Assembly: GCA_011800155.1 (NCBI GenBank)
Contig: JAALGH010000023.1
Coordinates: 120,386-184,385, forward strand
Direction: 5' to 3'
DNA: 64,000 bases
Source of the DNA: Flammulina velutipes
Taxonomy: Eukaryota; Basidiomycota; Agaricomycetes; Agaricales; Physalacriaceae
A program made the position numbers and the translations under genes. Below the pieces are notes generated by a model. The model saw only the letters and a program-made list of their open reading frames with translations. It was not told where the DNA came from and did not search any database. How positions within the stretch are numbered: the stretch's first letter is position 1; each line of letters begins with the position of its first letter. Shown here piece after piece: positions 23,781-35,342 of the stretch.

Positions 23781-25804
23781 CTATACGGCATTAGCCTTCT
23801 TCATGATATCATGGTGGCGTCCCCAACTCAACCACCACTCATCCACACTCTCCTGGGCATCGTAGTTAGCCAACATGATCCACGGCATCCACGATTCCGC
23901 CAGTTCGTCAGCATGAGAGATCGGGTCGCTTGCTAGAACCAGTGAGCGGCGCATGCCCTCGTTCCGGAGATCACGATGCGGTCCAGGCGGGAGTGACGAA
24001 GCCGACAGACCTATGAGCTCGCTGTTGGCTACGAGCTTGGAGCGCGGGATGCGAATTTCGTTGTAGCCTTGAAGAAAATGCGCGATCTGTGATTTGTCGT
24101 TGATGTAGGAGAATAGTGTTCCAAGCGTGAAGGTGTCCTCGATCTAAAGAGGACGATATGGGTCAGAAAGTCATGCGACGACGGGAAAAGACGTACTGCG
24201 AGGGATCTAAGGACATGATAGGTTAGGAATCAATCAATGGTACAAGTTGACTTACGCGTTATGGGTTCCATGAATCTATCCAGAACGTCAGATGGGGTTT
24301 AACAAGTCAAGACTAGTACATACCGGGGCACAATGTGCTGCATCCCCGACAATCAACGCCTTCCAATGCTGATCGACGTAGCTGTCGAAGGGATGAATGT
24401 ATTGTACTGTCGGATGACCAGTCTTCGCAAGAGAGATCATAAGTTTTATGCTGAACAGATCATGAGCACAAATTTGGAAAAGAATTCAAAGGGAGACGCA
24501 CGAGCTATGCGCGTCGGGCATTAGGGTGTTGAGGAATTCACTGGGAACATGCTCCGTCCAGTCCAAATCCAAGTCGTTGGGATTGGTTGGACGCGTGTGA
24601 TTGACTCCTAACGTGAAGATGTCGCCATGCTAAGAAGCATGTATGAGGTATGCGAGATGGAAGGATATTTTTCACGTACCACGCCTCCCGTCACACAGTA
24701 GCCGTCGCCCATCCAAACGATGTACTGTGATAGCGATAAGTGGAACGCATTGAGTTATAGAATTAGTCGACATACCTGCCTGGAGTTAATAAGCTCATGA
24801 AGCTCGGGATATGGCCGCATATCCTCGATAGGCACTGAAATCGAGCCCCTGGAATATGTTAATGGATTCAAGAAGGAAATGGCAGTGACGACGTACCCGA
24901 CAAGGGCGTTGAACATTCCCATAGGTTTCATTGAGCTTGAGTCGTCGTCGTCGTCGTCGTCGTCCTCCTCCTCCTCCTCCTCCTCCTCCTCCAATGTTTG
25001 CTGCTGCTCCATGATGTATTTTCGGACGACACTGTTGCGCCCGTCGGCACCAACAATCTACTTCAATCAGCAATACAATAGACAGGAAAACGAGTGACGC
25101 ACTATGTCTGCTTCGATTCGCTCTCCATTCTCGCCTATCACAACTGCTGGTCCATCCTCCGACGTCTCGATAGACGTGACAGTGAAATCATATCTAAATT
25201 CTGCGCCGAGTGCCACGGCACTCTCGCGCGCGAAAGAGGTATAGTTAAGGTGCTAGATTGGCTCGTTAGCGAGAACACGACAATTTAGATTCAGACGCGC
25301 GCTCACAGAGATCAGGTAGTAGTCCGAGCCGAGATCGGTCATCATTTCTTGAGAGAATAGCATCTGGCCCATTACCTCGTTGTCGCCTGGGTATAAAAGG
25401 ATTAGGCCCACTAGTGAGAATCATGAACATCGCGTACCGCCACGGAATTCAAGTCTGCATGCGGTCAGCAACAATTACGACGATGACAAAGGGAAGGCAC
25501 GTACCCGTCGAGTTTGGTTCCCTTCTTGAAGACAGCAGACGTTTCGGGATAAGAGCGAATCAGCCTGGAAACATTGGGAGGTAGGCAGATGCCTCCATTC
25601 AATGGCTGGTTATTTTTGACATCCTAGACATATTCTGTCAACCACAATCGCAGAGTGAAGCGGATAGACCCGCACCTTGCCGAGCTTTTCCAATATTGTC
25701 ACCTTGTGACCTGCACGCGTGAGGGTGGATGCACATCCGATCCCCGCGACGCTGTCTCCGATAACGACGAAATGGAGAGAACACGAAGTCTTGGGTTTGG
25801 ACAT
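23781..25804 (-). CDS. FAD-dependent monooxygenase (salicylate-hydroxylase-like)
   Basis: This multi-exon gene starts MSKPKTSCSLHF at 25804 and ends DIMKKANAV at 23781. The N-terminus carries the FAD-binding Rossmann segment, VVIGDSVAGIGCASTLTRAG followed by VTILEK, in which GDSVAG replaces the usual GGSIAG. In the middle VVGADGRNSVVRKYI matches the second flavin motif. Later WKALIVGDAAHCAP is the GD motif that contacts the FAD ribityl chain. A C-terminal block (IEDTFTLGTLFSYI and LPPGPHRDLRNEGMRRSL) is typical of fungal group A aromatic hydroxylase-like flavoproteins. Such enzymes use NAD(P)H and O2; the substrate cannot be inferred. An acidic run of Glu, Asp and Ser, encoded by a triplet microsatellite, interrupts the domain just after VRKYI. 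An upstream in-frame ATG near 25906 exists, but the chosen start fits the family better. Confidence 0.85.
24941..24992 (-). repeat. Coding triplet microsatellite (Glu/Asp/Ser run)
   Basis: Consecutive gtc and ctc triplets on the plus strand (about 8 then 9 units) are read on the minus strand as a long run of Glu, then Asp, then a few Ser, inside the FAD monooxygenase. The triplet periodicity keeps the frame open. Confidence 0.95.
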
Positions 25805-27028
25805 GGGGGAAAGTAATGACGGTGAGATGGGGAGTTTCGACATGAGGAGAAAGGAGAGCAACGGTACGACAACCCATAACGTACAGAAGTCTGATTGATC
25901 TCCCACGTCTTACGAAAAAATGATCGCCGTGGTGGCGTGTCTTCTGAGTCTGACCTGATTCTGGGCTCGCTACTGGCGCTTGTGGGTCGGTCAGACCGAG
26001 AATAAAAAGAAAAGAAAAAAAGGAGGAAAGAGAAAGGAAGGTAACAATATGTAGAAGCATAAGCTCACCCAGGTGAATAAAACTGAGGAATCTCAAGCTG
26101 TTTAGAGCGATGAGCGCGACGTTCAAGTCGTGTTCACTACTGTGCCCGATATGGTATCGCCGAGGGCCGACGTGTGAAATAGTGAGTTGTTTATTTTATA
26201 GCTCGTAATCACTCATGCCGGGATGGTACCCCCTGCAATCATCAGGAGGTATTGTATGGGACACCTTCCATGTTTAGTATGAAAGACGCGATGGGAGGAG
26301 GTTCGTGTTCAGGTTTCAAGTAGACGCCATCACTACATCCGGTCTTGAATTGACATTGGCCATTGAATCTGCTCGAAAGTCTCGGCGCCTGGTGCCCATA
26401 CTGAGTATCTGACGAGTGCATCTATAGGATATGTGAATGGCGAAAGGTGGCTTACCCCCGATCATCACGAAAAAGTCCCGCGGAAGTAAATAATTACATA
26501 TGGACCCATAGCGTTCAACAAGGTCGCCGTTTAGGGGTTGACAAAGTATTTAGCTTGTCAAGAGTTCACGTTCAGCGTAGGTAGGCCAGAGGGTTTTCTT
26601 TGAAGAGGATCTACGAGTACGAGTTCAAACCACCGGCAGGCAAATAACCAAACGTCGGTTAGCTGATGACCGCCATGACCGGACGTAGCCGCGCGCGTGC
26701 TCGGAGTGGACTTTCTCCGCGAGCGGAACTGGGGACGCGCTGTTGGCCCTTGTTTGGCTCTCTCCCTCTCTTTCCACGACTATCATCAAGACGCTCCAGA
26801 GAAGGTGGACGAAGGACAGTATGCGCAAGGAAGTTCGAAGGGTCGAAACGGTAGACGGACCCAGTATGCTACGCCATTCCCGTTGCTCGTCGTCCAAGTC
26901 GATGTCCGCGCGAAGGAATACAAGATTTTGACGGTGTCTCCCGTTCTAGTGGTGCCAGCTTTTGTCGTTGTAGCCGCTGGGAGAATGTCTGAGTTGGTGC
27001 GCCTGGTGGCAGCTCGTGGTAGCGTCTG
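25805..27028. other. Intergenic between divergent genes; no supported gene
   Basis: This is the 5' region shared by the FAD monooxygenase (minus) and the glycoprotein gene (plus). Open frames at 26625-27029 lie on both strands without a recognisable motif. A first exon with the signal peptide of the glycoprotein gene may be hidden near 26.9-27.0 kb. Confidence 0.45.
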
Positions 27029-28270
27029 ATGGAGTTCGTGGTTGCCTCCGCCGTCAACGTGAATGCGATTGTTGACAACTTTGATAGGATCTTTTCATAC
27101 GTGCCCGACCAAGCGCCTTGGACGACGCCAGATACGTGGAACGCCGACGTCGACTTAGGGACAACGCCGTGGTGGCTCGGGACGTATTACAGAACGGAGC
27201 AGGTCGATGCGTCCGTCAGCCCCAACTTTACTGGTGCATTTGCCTTGTTGCTAAACGAGCTGTCGCTGACTCCCACCAAGGTCCTGCGCTGTACATCTAT
27301 GGATTCTCTGGCCCCGACTACGCTGTCCGCATATGCTGCGGAAAACGGGACGACTCCGCATTTACTCTACAAGAGCGACACGCTAGCGTATACGACACAC
27401 ACCCTCACCCTCACCAATAAAGGCGCGTTAGGCGGAGATGCAGGCGGGAACGCATTCCTCTTAGATTATCTGGATTTGACGGTCCAAATGGCTGCAGCTG
27501 AGTGCGTATCACTTCCTATCTAGCTCCTACGCTCATCGCAATGTCTCCTCCAGTGCGACCATCGCAAATACCACGCTAGAAGAAACGGACTCCTCTATCA
27601 CTTACTCTGGAACTTGGGATAACAACCAGTCTGGCAACTTTAGTGGAGGTGGGACGACGTACACCAACACTGATCTTGCTTCATTTACTTTCGACTTCCA
27701 AGGTGCGTCGCAGTCTGCAGCGCCCTCTTGGATATCACTCACGAACTCCTAGCCTCTGCTATATACCTTTTCGGCGACAAGAAGAACGACCATCGCGAAT
27801 ATAACGTCTACCTCGACGATGGACCTGTCCAAACCTACAACGCTGCTTCTGGATGCGGCGGTGCCTTTGGTCAGACGTGCGAGCAGCAGCAGCCCACCAT
27901 CAAATACTTTGCATCCAACCTCGACGATTCGATGCATACCCTCAAAGTGGAGAACCTTGCCGGCGTCAACCAGTCTTTCTTCGGTGAGTTTTCCGTCTCA
28001 TACGGGTGCAGGGATTGACCGTCTCGCGTAGATTTCGATTACATCGTCCTTATGGTGCCATCTGAGTATGAACCAAGGAATCTTTCGGAGACGGGAACGT
28101 CTACCAGTGGCAGTAATCCCTCCCCATCGTCAACGGGCGGCGGCTCTCCTTCGAGCTCACAGAATGGCGGTGCTGACGCCAACACGGATGCTGCGTTGTC
28201 ACTATCCATGGTCAACCCCTTCCTCTTTCTGTTCTTCCTGGCGCTATACTTTTCAAAACCTCGTTTATGA
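27029..28270 (+). CDS. Extracellular, probably membrane- or GPI-anchored glycoprotein
   Basis: Four exons read continuously: 27029 to about 27500, about 27554-27701, about 27753-27984 and about 28032-28270, with short introns in phase. The protein has many Asn-X-Ser/Thr sites (NFTG, NGTT, NTTL, NQSG, NQSF, NLSE) and two beta-rich halves ending in HTLTLTNKG and MHTLKVENLAG. This resembles the paired galactose-binding-like folds of agaricomycete cell-surface proteins. A Ser/Gly/Pro linker follows, then a C-terminal hydrophobic segment (NPFLFLFFLALYF), which suggests a GPI signal or a membrane anchor. No signal peptide is evident after the chosen ATG, and a stop lies just upstream in that frame, so a 5' exon encoding it is probably missing from this model. 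Confidence 0.65.
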
Positions 28271-28859
28271 TCAGGGATTGCATAACAATGTCGTACTCCT
28301 TTGTCAATGATGAACGTTCTATCTATCATTGCCAGTGCCGATGAGACGAGGTTATGCAGACAGGACGAAACGTCAAACGAGAAAACAAGCGAACACGCAG
28401 ATGGCGAGTACACTGGAACTTCGAAGAAGGCGAAAAGATAAAAGGCTTGCGAAACTTTTGCCTCAAAGGGACGACACGTCGACTGCCCCGCTTGGCCGTA
28501 TTCCCCGACTGGATCCTACCGTAACGAGACAGTTTGCGTGCGGAACGATAGCCGAACTGTTTTCCTTCTAACCATCCTCTCCTCTGACTCTGGTTGCTCC
28601 TCGTCGCTCTAAAACTTCCACTAATGCCGCCGTCCTCGTCGGACTTGAAATGCTACGGCCTAGGGACGACTGACCTGTGGTTTTGATCGAAGATTGGCCT
28701 CTTCAACCAAAGCGACTTCCCTGGGCTGGGGCATGCCAAGAGGAAATCTTCGGAGAGCCCAGTTGCCAGCCATGGACATCGTTCGAACGCTATGCCGCCG
28801 GACTTTTTCATGGCTTTGTCATGACCATACGCTCATCCGAGGAGACCTAGTGGTAGACG
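28271..28859. other. Intergenic; no supported gene
   Basis: An open frame at 28329-28571 is Arg/Lys/Thr-rich and unconvincing. The stretch ends in the core promoter of the small secreted protein gene. Confidence 0.5.
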
Positions 28860-28867
28860 TATAAAAG
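28860..28867 (+). promoter_or_regulatory. TATA box
   Basis: tataaaag lies about 75 bp upstream of the ATG at 28943 and is followed by a pyrimidine-rich stretch (cttctcacattctcttcaac), as in strong fungal promoters. It implies high or inducible expression of the small secreted protein. Confidence 0.7.
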
Positions 28868-28942
28868 TGTCGAAACAAAACAGGAAAAAGTCATCCAACA
28901 CTTCTCACATTCTCTTCAACCGCCTCTTCAACTCTTCTCGCC

Positions 28943-29657
28943 ATGTTCTTCTCTCGCGTCGCCCTTGTTGCTCTCTCCGTCTTCGGCATGGTGCAGGCCA
29001 TCCCCGCCCCCATTTCCAAGAACGTCGCCATCTCTCGCGCTACGAATGATACCGTCGACGGCACCGACGCTATCATGAGCGTCTTGACCACGCTCAAAGG
29101 CCAGACTGACTCCATCTTGCCTCAGATAGGTGAGCAACTACATCCTTCAAAATATCTCATACCTAAGTAAAATCTTCTATAGACACACTCGCGAAGCGTA
29201 CCGACGAGAATGTCGACCCTCTCTTCGACGAGCTCATTGCTGCGCTTACGGCTGCTCAAGAATCACTGGCTGGTATCGATGCACAGGGAGTTGTTGCCTC
29301 GACGGATAACCTTAACGAGGTTGGGGCTGTTATTGCTGATACTATCAAGGTACATTCTCTCCCTACTTTATACCTCGATGTCTGCTTAATATCCCACGTC
29401 GACAGGGCATCAGCGCCACTCTTGACGCGTCCTCCGTATCCGTGTCGTTGATCGGCACCATCGCGCTCCTCCTGTTCAACCTCCTCGTCGCTTTGAACGT
29501 TATACTCCCTGGGATCCTTGTCGTTATTATTGCATTGTACGTCGTATTTTTTTCGTGACAGTGCATCGTTTGGCTGATTGAGGTGTGATAGGTTGGGCGG
29601 GATTGTGGGGATTGTGATCACCCTTTTGTTGACATTGCTTGGGATCCTCATCCTGTA
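28943..29657 (+). CDS. Small secreted or membrane-bound hydrophobic protein
   Basis: Four exons are read with three short introns in phase. The start ATG has a clean context (cgccATGTTC) and follows a TATA box. The N-terminus is a typical signal peptide (MFFSRVALVALSVFGMVQA, cleavage expected after QA). A helical middle segment follows (DNTIMSV-type heptads, then TLAKRTDENVDPLFDELIAA). The last third is strongly hydrophobic, with VSLIGTIALLLFNLLVALNV and LGGIVGIVITLLLTLLGILI, so the mature protein may insert into a membrane or self-assemble. It has no conserved Cys pattern, so it is not a hydrophobin. Similar short proteins are common and uncharacterised in agaricomycetes. Function unknown. 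Confidence 0.75.
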
Positions 29658-29983
29658 GAGCAGGCATGGGTTTCATTGAGGTACATACCATTAGGTTTAT
29701 ACTGTCGAATCACTGTCATTTTTTACGGGTCACAATGTTCTTTCTGCTTTGGATCTTAGCTGAGAAAAAAGGCATCTATTCTAAAATCTTCACGTTAGCC
29801 AGAATGTGCATGGTACCTGTTGCCCTGATGTCCGGCAGGACCAGCTAAACTTTCGGACCACTGCGCTCAGTAAGAACGTACGTCACGTGCGCGAAATTTG
29901 CCGACTAGAGATCTTGACGTTAACCACCACTAGTGCCATCCTGATTGACTACAGTCTTCAATGGTACCATATCTGGAGGATCT

Positions 29984-31423
29984 ATGTCACTTCTCTATCA
30001 TTCCTCCTCCCAATTCGACCCCAATGAGATGGATAACTCCTTTACCGCGGAGACCATTTCAGGCATCGAATTCGAAATCGTGAAGCTTGACGTTCATACC
30101 AGTCCCATTAAACGTCTCCCGAATGAGATCCTCGCCGAGATATTCGTACAAACCCTTCATTCACTCCATCCCCCGTCTCCCGACCTGGACAATCCGACCT
30201 TTGGCGATACATCCCTAGCCCCTGTCCGCCAGATGCGGGGCTGTATTATTCGCGTGTGTTGGCGATGGAGGCGGACAACGATATCAGAACCCCGCTTATG
30301 GCAAGTCGTCAACCTGACCATTGGATCGCCCAGCCTCCAAGTCGACGCAGAGGCGTGGAAGCACGTCCAAGAGAGGATCGCATGGGCAGGTTCGCTCAAA
30401 AATCACTTAGGTGTATACCACATGAAGTCCAGCGCCAGCATCAACGATGATTGGGCTTTCAAATTATTCTGTGGCGTACTTCCTAGGCTCCTTTTGCTCC
30501 ATGTTAGTCTGGAGCTCGGCCTCGTTATGGCTCCTATTCAGATGTACGATCCTCCGGCGATGTACAGCAACCTCAAACAGATCTGTGTTGAGGCCAGCGG
30601 ATATCCAGAGACTCGGGCGTGGTGCGAGAACCTCCTCTCTAACACACCGGAGGTCGTTTGCCTTGCCTTGCCCTCCCCGGAAAACATGTCATTTTCGCCT
30701 ACCGTCCTCTCTAACCTCCGGTTTCTTAGCCTCGGAAGAGCAGAGCCGGACGATGTTATTGCCGTTTTGGAATGCGCACGCCGTCTCCTTAGCTTGCACG
30801 TGGAGTGTAGCGATGGTATACCTTCCTCAGGCAGAACAAAAATCATTCAGTCTCAACTGCACCGTCTACGTATCAATGAGGGAGAACTCGCCTCATTCCT
30901 ACCACGCCTCACTCTCTCTGCCCTCCGCCATCTTACCTTCCGTACTGAAAATCTGTGGCCAACACATGAGATCCTTCATTTCTTTGATCGTTCTCAATGC
31001 AAACTCGTCGCTCTCGAAGCCCAAACTGAGGATTCACATATATTCAGCTCCATTTCCAGGATTATGGAAACCCAAGAGACTCTGACGACTCTGCGCTTCT
31101 CTCCCCAGGATTTCTACGATACTAGCGCAGTGCCTGATGCCTTCATTTCATGTCTCTCTCAACTCCCTAGGCTTGCTGTGTGCCATTTCATCATCGAGTC
31201 CTCTCAAATACATACCCTTCAGCGCGCGCTCGCCGCCCGCTTGAAAGCTCAGAAGGCTGACGAAGTGGTTAGGATGGAAGATTGGGTCGTCACCATCGTC
31301 GTGGAAAGTTACCGAGAGACGCATTGTGATGCGTTCGACGGAATTGTGCATGAGTTGTCGAAGAGTGGTTCAAATCTTCGAGTAAAAGATGGCCTTTACG
31401 AGTCGGATAGTAGTGGTGATTAG
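29984..31423 (+). CDS. F-box protein
   Basis: This single-exon gene of about 479 residues starts MSLLYHSSSQFDPNEMD. The F-box core is clear at residues 40-60 (IKRLPNEILAEIF), followed by CIIRVCWRWRRTTISEPRLW, the usual continuation in agaricomycete F-box proteins. The rest is a leucine-rich, irregular C-terminal half (for example LSNLRFLSLGRAEPDDVIAV) that probably folds as degenerate LRRs and selects the substrate. Such proteins act as Skp1-Cullin-F-box ubiquitin-ligase adaptors, and this family is greatly expanded in mushrooms. A later Met in MDNSFTAE is an alternative start. Confidence 0.88.
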   Translation: MSLLYHSSSQFDPNEMDNSFTAETISGIEFEIVKLDVHTSPIKRLPNEILAEIFVQTLHSLHPPSPDLDNPTFGDTSLAPVRQMRGCIIRVCWRWRRTTISEPRLWQVVNLTIGSPSLQVDAEAWKHVQERIAWAGSLKNHLGVYHMKSSASINDDWAFKLFCGVLPRLLLLHVSLELGLVMAPIQMYDPPAMYSNLKQICVEASGYPETRAWCENLLSNTPEVVCLALPSPENMSFSPTVLSNLRFLSLGRAEPDDVIAVLECARRLLSLHVECSDGIPSSGRTKIIQSQLHRLRINEGELASFLPRLTLSALRHLTFRTENLWPTHEILHFFDRSQCKLVALEAQTEDSHIFSSISRIMETQETLTTLRFSPQDFYDTSAVPDAFISCLSQLPRLAVCHFIIESSQIHTLQRALAARLKAQKADEVVRMEDWVVTIVVESYRETHCDAFDGIVHELSKSGSNLRVKDGLYESDSSGD

Positions 31424-31710
31424 TACTAGGGAAGTCAATAAAAATGTCCATGTAGCACGGTCATGTTTTACATTTATGCCTGTAATGACAAGATATCAAT
31501 CGTACATTTTTCGCTTCATAATAGCTGGAATGTACACTTACTCATCGCCTAAGCGAAGAAAGGTGTTCAGTGGAATCATAGACCAGTTGTTCAAATATTA
31601 GATTAGAGAGGAATTATGATTTCTTCAGGTAAGTAGATAGATATGTTAAAGCAATACGGAAGTACGATACGATGAATCATTGGTGTTATCTCAAAAGTAA
31701 GTAGAACATT
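31424..31710. other. Intergenic; 3' flank of F-box gene
   Basis: AT-rich sequence without a recognisable gene, between the convergent F-box gene (plus) and the hypothetical gene on the minus strand. Confidence 0.6.
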
Positions 31711-34079
31711 CTACCGTCCAGCAGTGGAACTGGTCCCGAGCGCCAAAGAAGGGCTTTCATCCAACCTTCCCCGAGGTGCGTCGCCTCTTGCTCCATCGAA
31801 TTCACGTCGATAATCCTCACGAGCTTCGGTCTGAAGAGCGTCGGCCCCATCAGTGGTACGACATATTCTGGTCGTGGGGAGCAGGTAGGAACGATCGGGT
31901 CCGCGGCGTGATTTCATTTGGCTGGTGGTGATAGGGGATCCTTTCTGGACGGAAATGCAGGACGTGCAATTGGAGGTGGTATTCCACGAGGACTACTCGA
32001 CGAGAGACAGTGCAGTGGTAAGCTGGAGAGTGACAGTGAATGTGATAGAGGAAAGAATGATATCCATTTCATCTCAGATATACCTCCTACGCCCGCTGCG
32101 GTTCCCAAGGTCGACGTTTTCGCATACATCTTGCAACCGCTGAAGCAGCCCCGACCCTCTGGAATCCAAATCCGATGACTGTTTTCCCACTTCCGAGTAA
32201 CGCGCTGTCCCACTTCTTGGTTTCCCTCATCCCAGCGGGGATCCAGCGGTACTGTATAGTCGCACTTCCTACTAGAATGACTCGAAGTCCAGAAGAACGT
32301 CTTTCCAGATAATTCGAAGAACCATACATCCTAATCGGACACCCTTGGGCTTGGCACTGACAGAAGGATACGAGGAAAGCCGTAAGCGGAGAAAGAGAGA
32401 AATACACACTTTTACGTCGTTGTGCTTTTGACCTTCGACAATGCGAAGCATAGTCGTGCGTCTCGGAACGATGATATCGCCAGCTCCAAATTGCCAGTTA
32501 GAATTTGATGCGCGATGTCATAGACAGCGCTATGCGAAAAACTAGTCCAAGGATACTAAAAAAATTGATCCTGCAGTGGGTATTTATCAATGCGGTGAAT
32601 TATAGGAAGGGAAGAATAACTGACCAGGCATCGCCTCTTGGCTTTCATGTTCTCGCCGACGAACACTGGTTCATCCACCGTCAGCTCAACCATCCGTGAG
32701 CTCCTTCTTGAGCGTTGTGAAGACTTCCCACCAGGCGTCGATCCGTCGGAATTCGACCTGACCATCTATAGCGCCGCACCTTGTGCTGCCAGTTCGGCCG
32801 CTGGAACTAACGAAGCAGCATTTGGAGACGATGGTACCATCATCGCTATCGCCTCAGGCGTCGTCGAGATCGGCGCATCTTCGTAGATCTCCATCGCTTC
32901 TTCGTCGCTCATAGTATCCTCATCGGAATCCGACGATGGAGAATGTGACGAATCCAGCTCCATAGAAAGTCCCAACATTCATGGAGTCGTACGAAGCCCC
33001 GCCTGTTTTCATCAGCCCCTCCAAACCCGCCAGACCGCCCGTCTGCCGGCAGTGTGAACCGTAGAACCCGCTCTGCTCCGCTAGTCGATTCTTGCTTCGA
33101 TACAAGGAATCGTGTTTTCGAGAGGCATGAAGGCTTCATTATGCGAACGGGAGGAGTCGTCTCGAGAATGAGCACGCCTGGGGTGACTTTCGTGGGGCTG
33201 AGGCGACGGAGCTCAGCCTCTACGTGGCAATGCTGGTGCGCGGGGACTTTTTTGAGACTTTTGGACATACCAGTATGCGAAGAAGCTTTTTGGGAGTCGT
33301 ATCTGGAACGAGCGTAGTCGGGGTGGGGCTGGGGATCGTCCTCAGATACGGTATCTTTTGATGGGAATGGGAGTGGGTTTGTTGAGCGCGGAAGAGGGAA
33401 TAGGTTCGTTGAGTGTAGGGTTATCCGTGATTTTGTTCCCGAACGCTATGTTGGCCGCTGGAAGACCTGTGAACCACTTCGACGGCTTATCTGGGTAGAT
33501 ATGCGAAAGAAGGAGAGCAATCTCATCGTTGTTGAGAGGGAGATTGACAGTAGAATGGCTGTGATTCGGGTGAGCTAGAGGAAAGAGCGGCATGGGGCGC
33601 TCCATCTCATAGACGTGCCTCCTCCATGTTGGTTACGTAGATGGAATCGTTACTGGAGGAGAGTTATAGAATCAAGGCGCTGGAGGAGCTAGGACACTTA
33701 CGTCTCGTTTCTCGGATAGCTGGAGAAGATGGGCGCAAGAAAGGGCCAAAGGATAAGAACGACATTCGTGCCGAGCCATGAATCTCGATAACGTGGTCAA
33801 GAGGTGTTGATGATGGCTGAGGGAAGACAGTCAACGATGAATGTAGCGGAAAGTCGATATAGCCAACCTCCTGCTGTGCTGCCCTCCGAAACATGCTAAG
33901 CGCGACTCAATGATTAACCAAGAGCGGAGACGCGGAACAAATCGATTTCTTCGTGGATTGCAGGCTGTTGATACTGTACAATGACTGGTAATGAGTGCAC
34001 GCATGAGGCATATGTAAAATTTAACGCACCAGTAATTCTTAGGAAAGATTGGCTTCAGCTCGTCGTAATGGCCTTCCAT
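31711..34079 (-). CDS. Hypothetical multi-exon gene with acidic Ser-rich region
   Basis: A chain of minus-strand open segments reads like one spliced gene starting MEGHYDELKPIFPKNYWC at 34079. Next come PAIHEEIDLFRVSAL, MFRRAAQQEVGYIDF, ERPMPLFPLAHPNHSHSTV with LLSHIYPDKPSKWF, and a basic segment with PTKVTPGVLILE. An acidic stretch (SPSSDSDEDTMSDEEAMEIY) and GQVEFRRIDAWWEVFTTLKK follow, then ELTVDEPVFVGENMKAKR. Several GT...AG introns fit, but the joins at about 33.6 and 32.4 kb could not be settled. The acidic plus basic patches suggest a nuclear protein; no known domain was recognised. The 3' end is approximate. Confidence 0.4.
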
Positions 34080-35342
34080 TTCTCCAAGTCAATTCAGCCT
34101 CCGTTTGTGCACGTTTCCTCGTCGGTAAGATGATGATGGTGGAAAGAGACAAGCTGGAGATATTGCAATCCGAGCTCCCGGATGACCAGCAAGCATGTCG
34201 TCGATTGGAATCTAGTTCCGCGTGCCATTTATTCGCTGGTGCGTTTCTGTCTCAGTGTCTGACGCGCCATAGGGAAGAATTCTGGAACGAAAGATGATTT
34301 AGCGCAACGAAAGAAATTGTGCCAAGCCCACGCGCCAAAAACTTCGCGCGAACAGTTTTCCTTGAGACGAGGGATGCCATGAAGTTGCTTGCGAACGGAA
34401 TCCAATCTCCAGGAGAGTCAAGCATGCAAGCGGACTACGGGAATGGGGATGGTGATGGTTAAGACAAACGAGCGGTAACCGGGCCGCTGGTGCCCACCCA
34501 TCTCTTCCTTGAACAACGACGAAGCACGATGGCTATCTTCAAGATACGTGAACGACGTACGCAGTGGCTTGCTCTTTTGGCGTGTTCAATCTGTAACATC
34601 CTTCCAGCGCTCCCGCGAGTCTCCTCTATCCTGTGCTACCCGTCAACGCGACCTCCAACATTTCATCTGGAATATCTTTACGTGTCCCCGGATGGCGCAA
34701 ACGATTGGACTATTGCTACGCGAGGAGCTCTGATGAGCAAGTCCAGGAGATTCCGATGACAAACAGTGCGTCTCACTCTCCTGCTCATTTCTCTGGTTTA
34801 CCCCAAACCCAGCATTCTAATTTATCCTCGCGCTAGCAAGAACGAGCCACCTTCTACGCGACACGCCAGAAATACGGGTTTTACATTGTATATGCCCCCC
34901 GAACGTCTCTATCTCTGTGTAAATTGACGCCCATGGGTCTTCCAGCCAACGACCACGGCGTACACTCTGCACGCAAAATCCAGCGAAACCACCTCGGTAC
35001 GTATCTCCTCCCGCTGCTCTTGGCTCCGACTCACCCAACGCACAGCTTCCATATTTTCAGCGACGATAGATGGCCCCGCCAACCAACCAAAATTATGTTA
35101 TTCTTCACAACGAACCAAATCCTACAGCCAGAACGAGACGATGCGTTGACTTTCGTTAAACGTGCATGTATTCATCGGCCGCTCCAGCTGGAAATACTGG
35201 TCAAAATCGCTCGCGCACCTACGTACGTGGCTACACCCGTCCTAGTCAAGCATTTTCTGACTCTTTTGTAGCAAAACGACGTTGACGAACTACCCTTCCC
35301 TACATCGACTTTCTTCGCGCGCCCATCTCACCATGCGCGAGC
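34080..35342. other. Intergenic; short frames only
   Basis: Plus-strand frames at 34490-34836 and 34924-35271 are short and lack recognisable domains. The region separates the 5' end of the minus-strand hypothetical gene from the 3' end of the protease-like gene. Confidence 0.45.

Noticed and set aside
34931..35160. MGLPANDHGVHSARKIQRNH resembles the start of ribosomal protein uS12 (Rps23)
   Set aside because: Similarity is confined to about ten residues and nothing after the next splice site matches the family.
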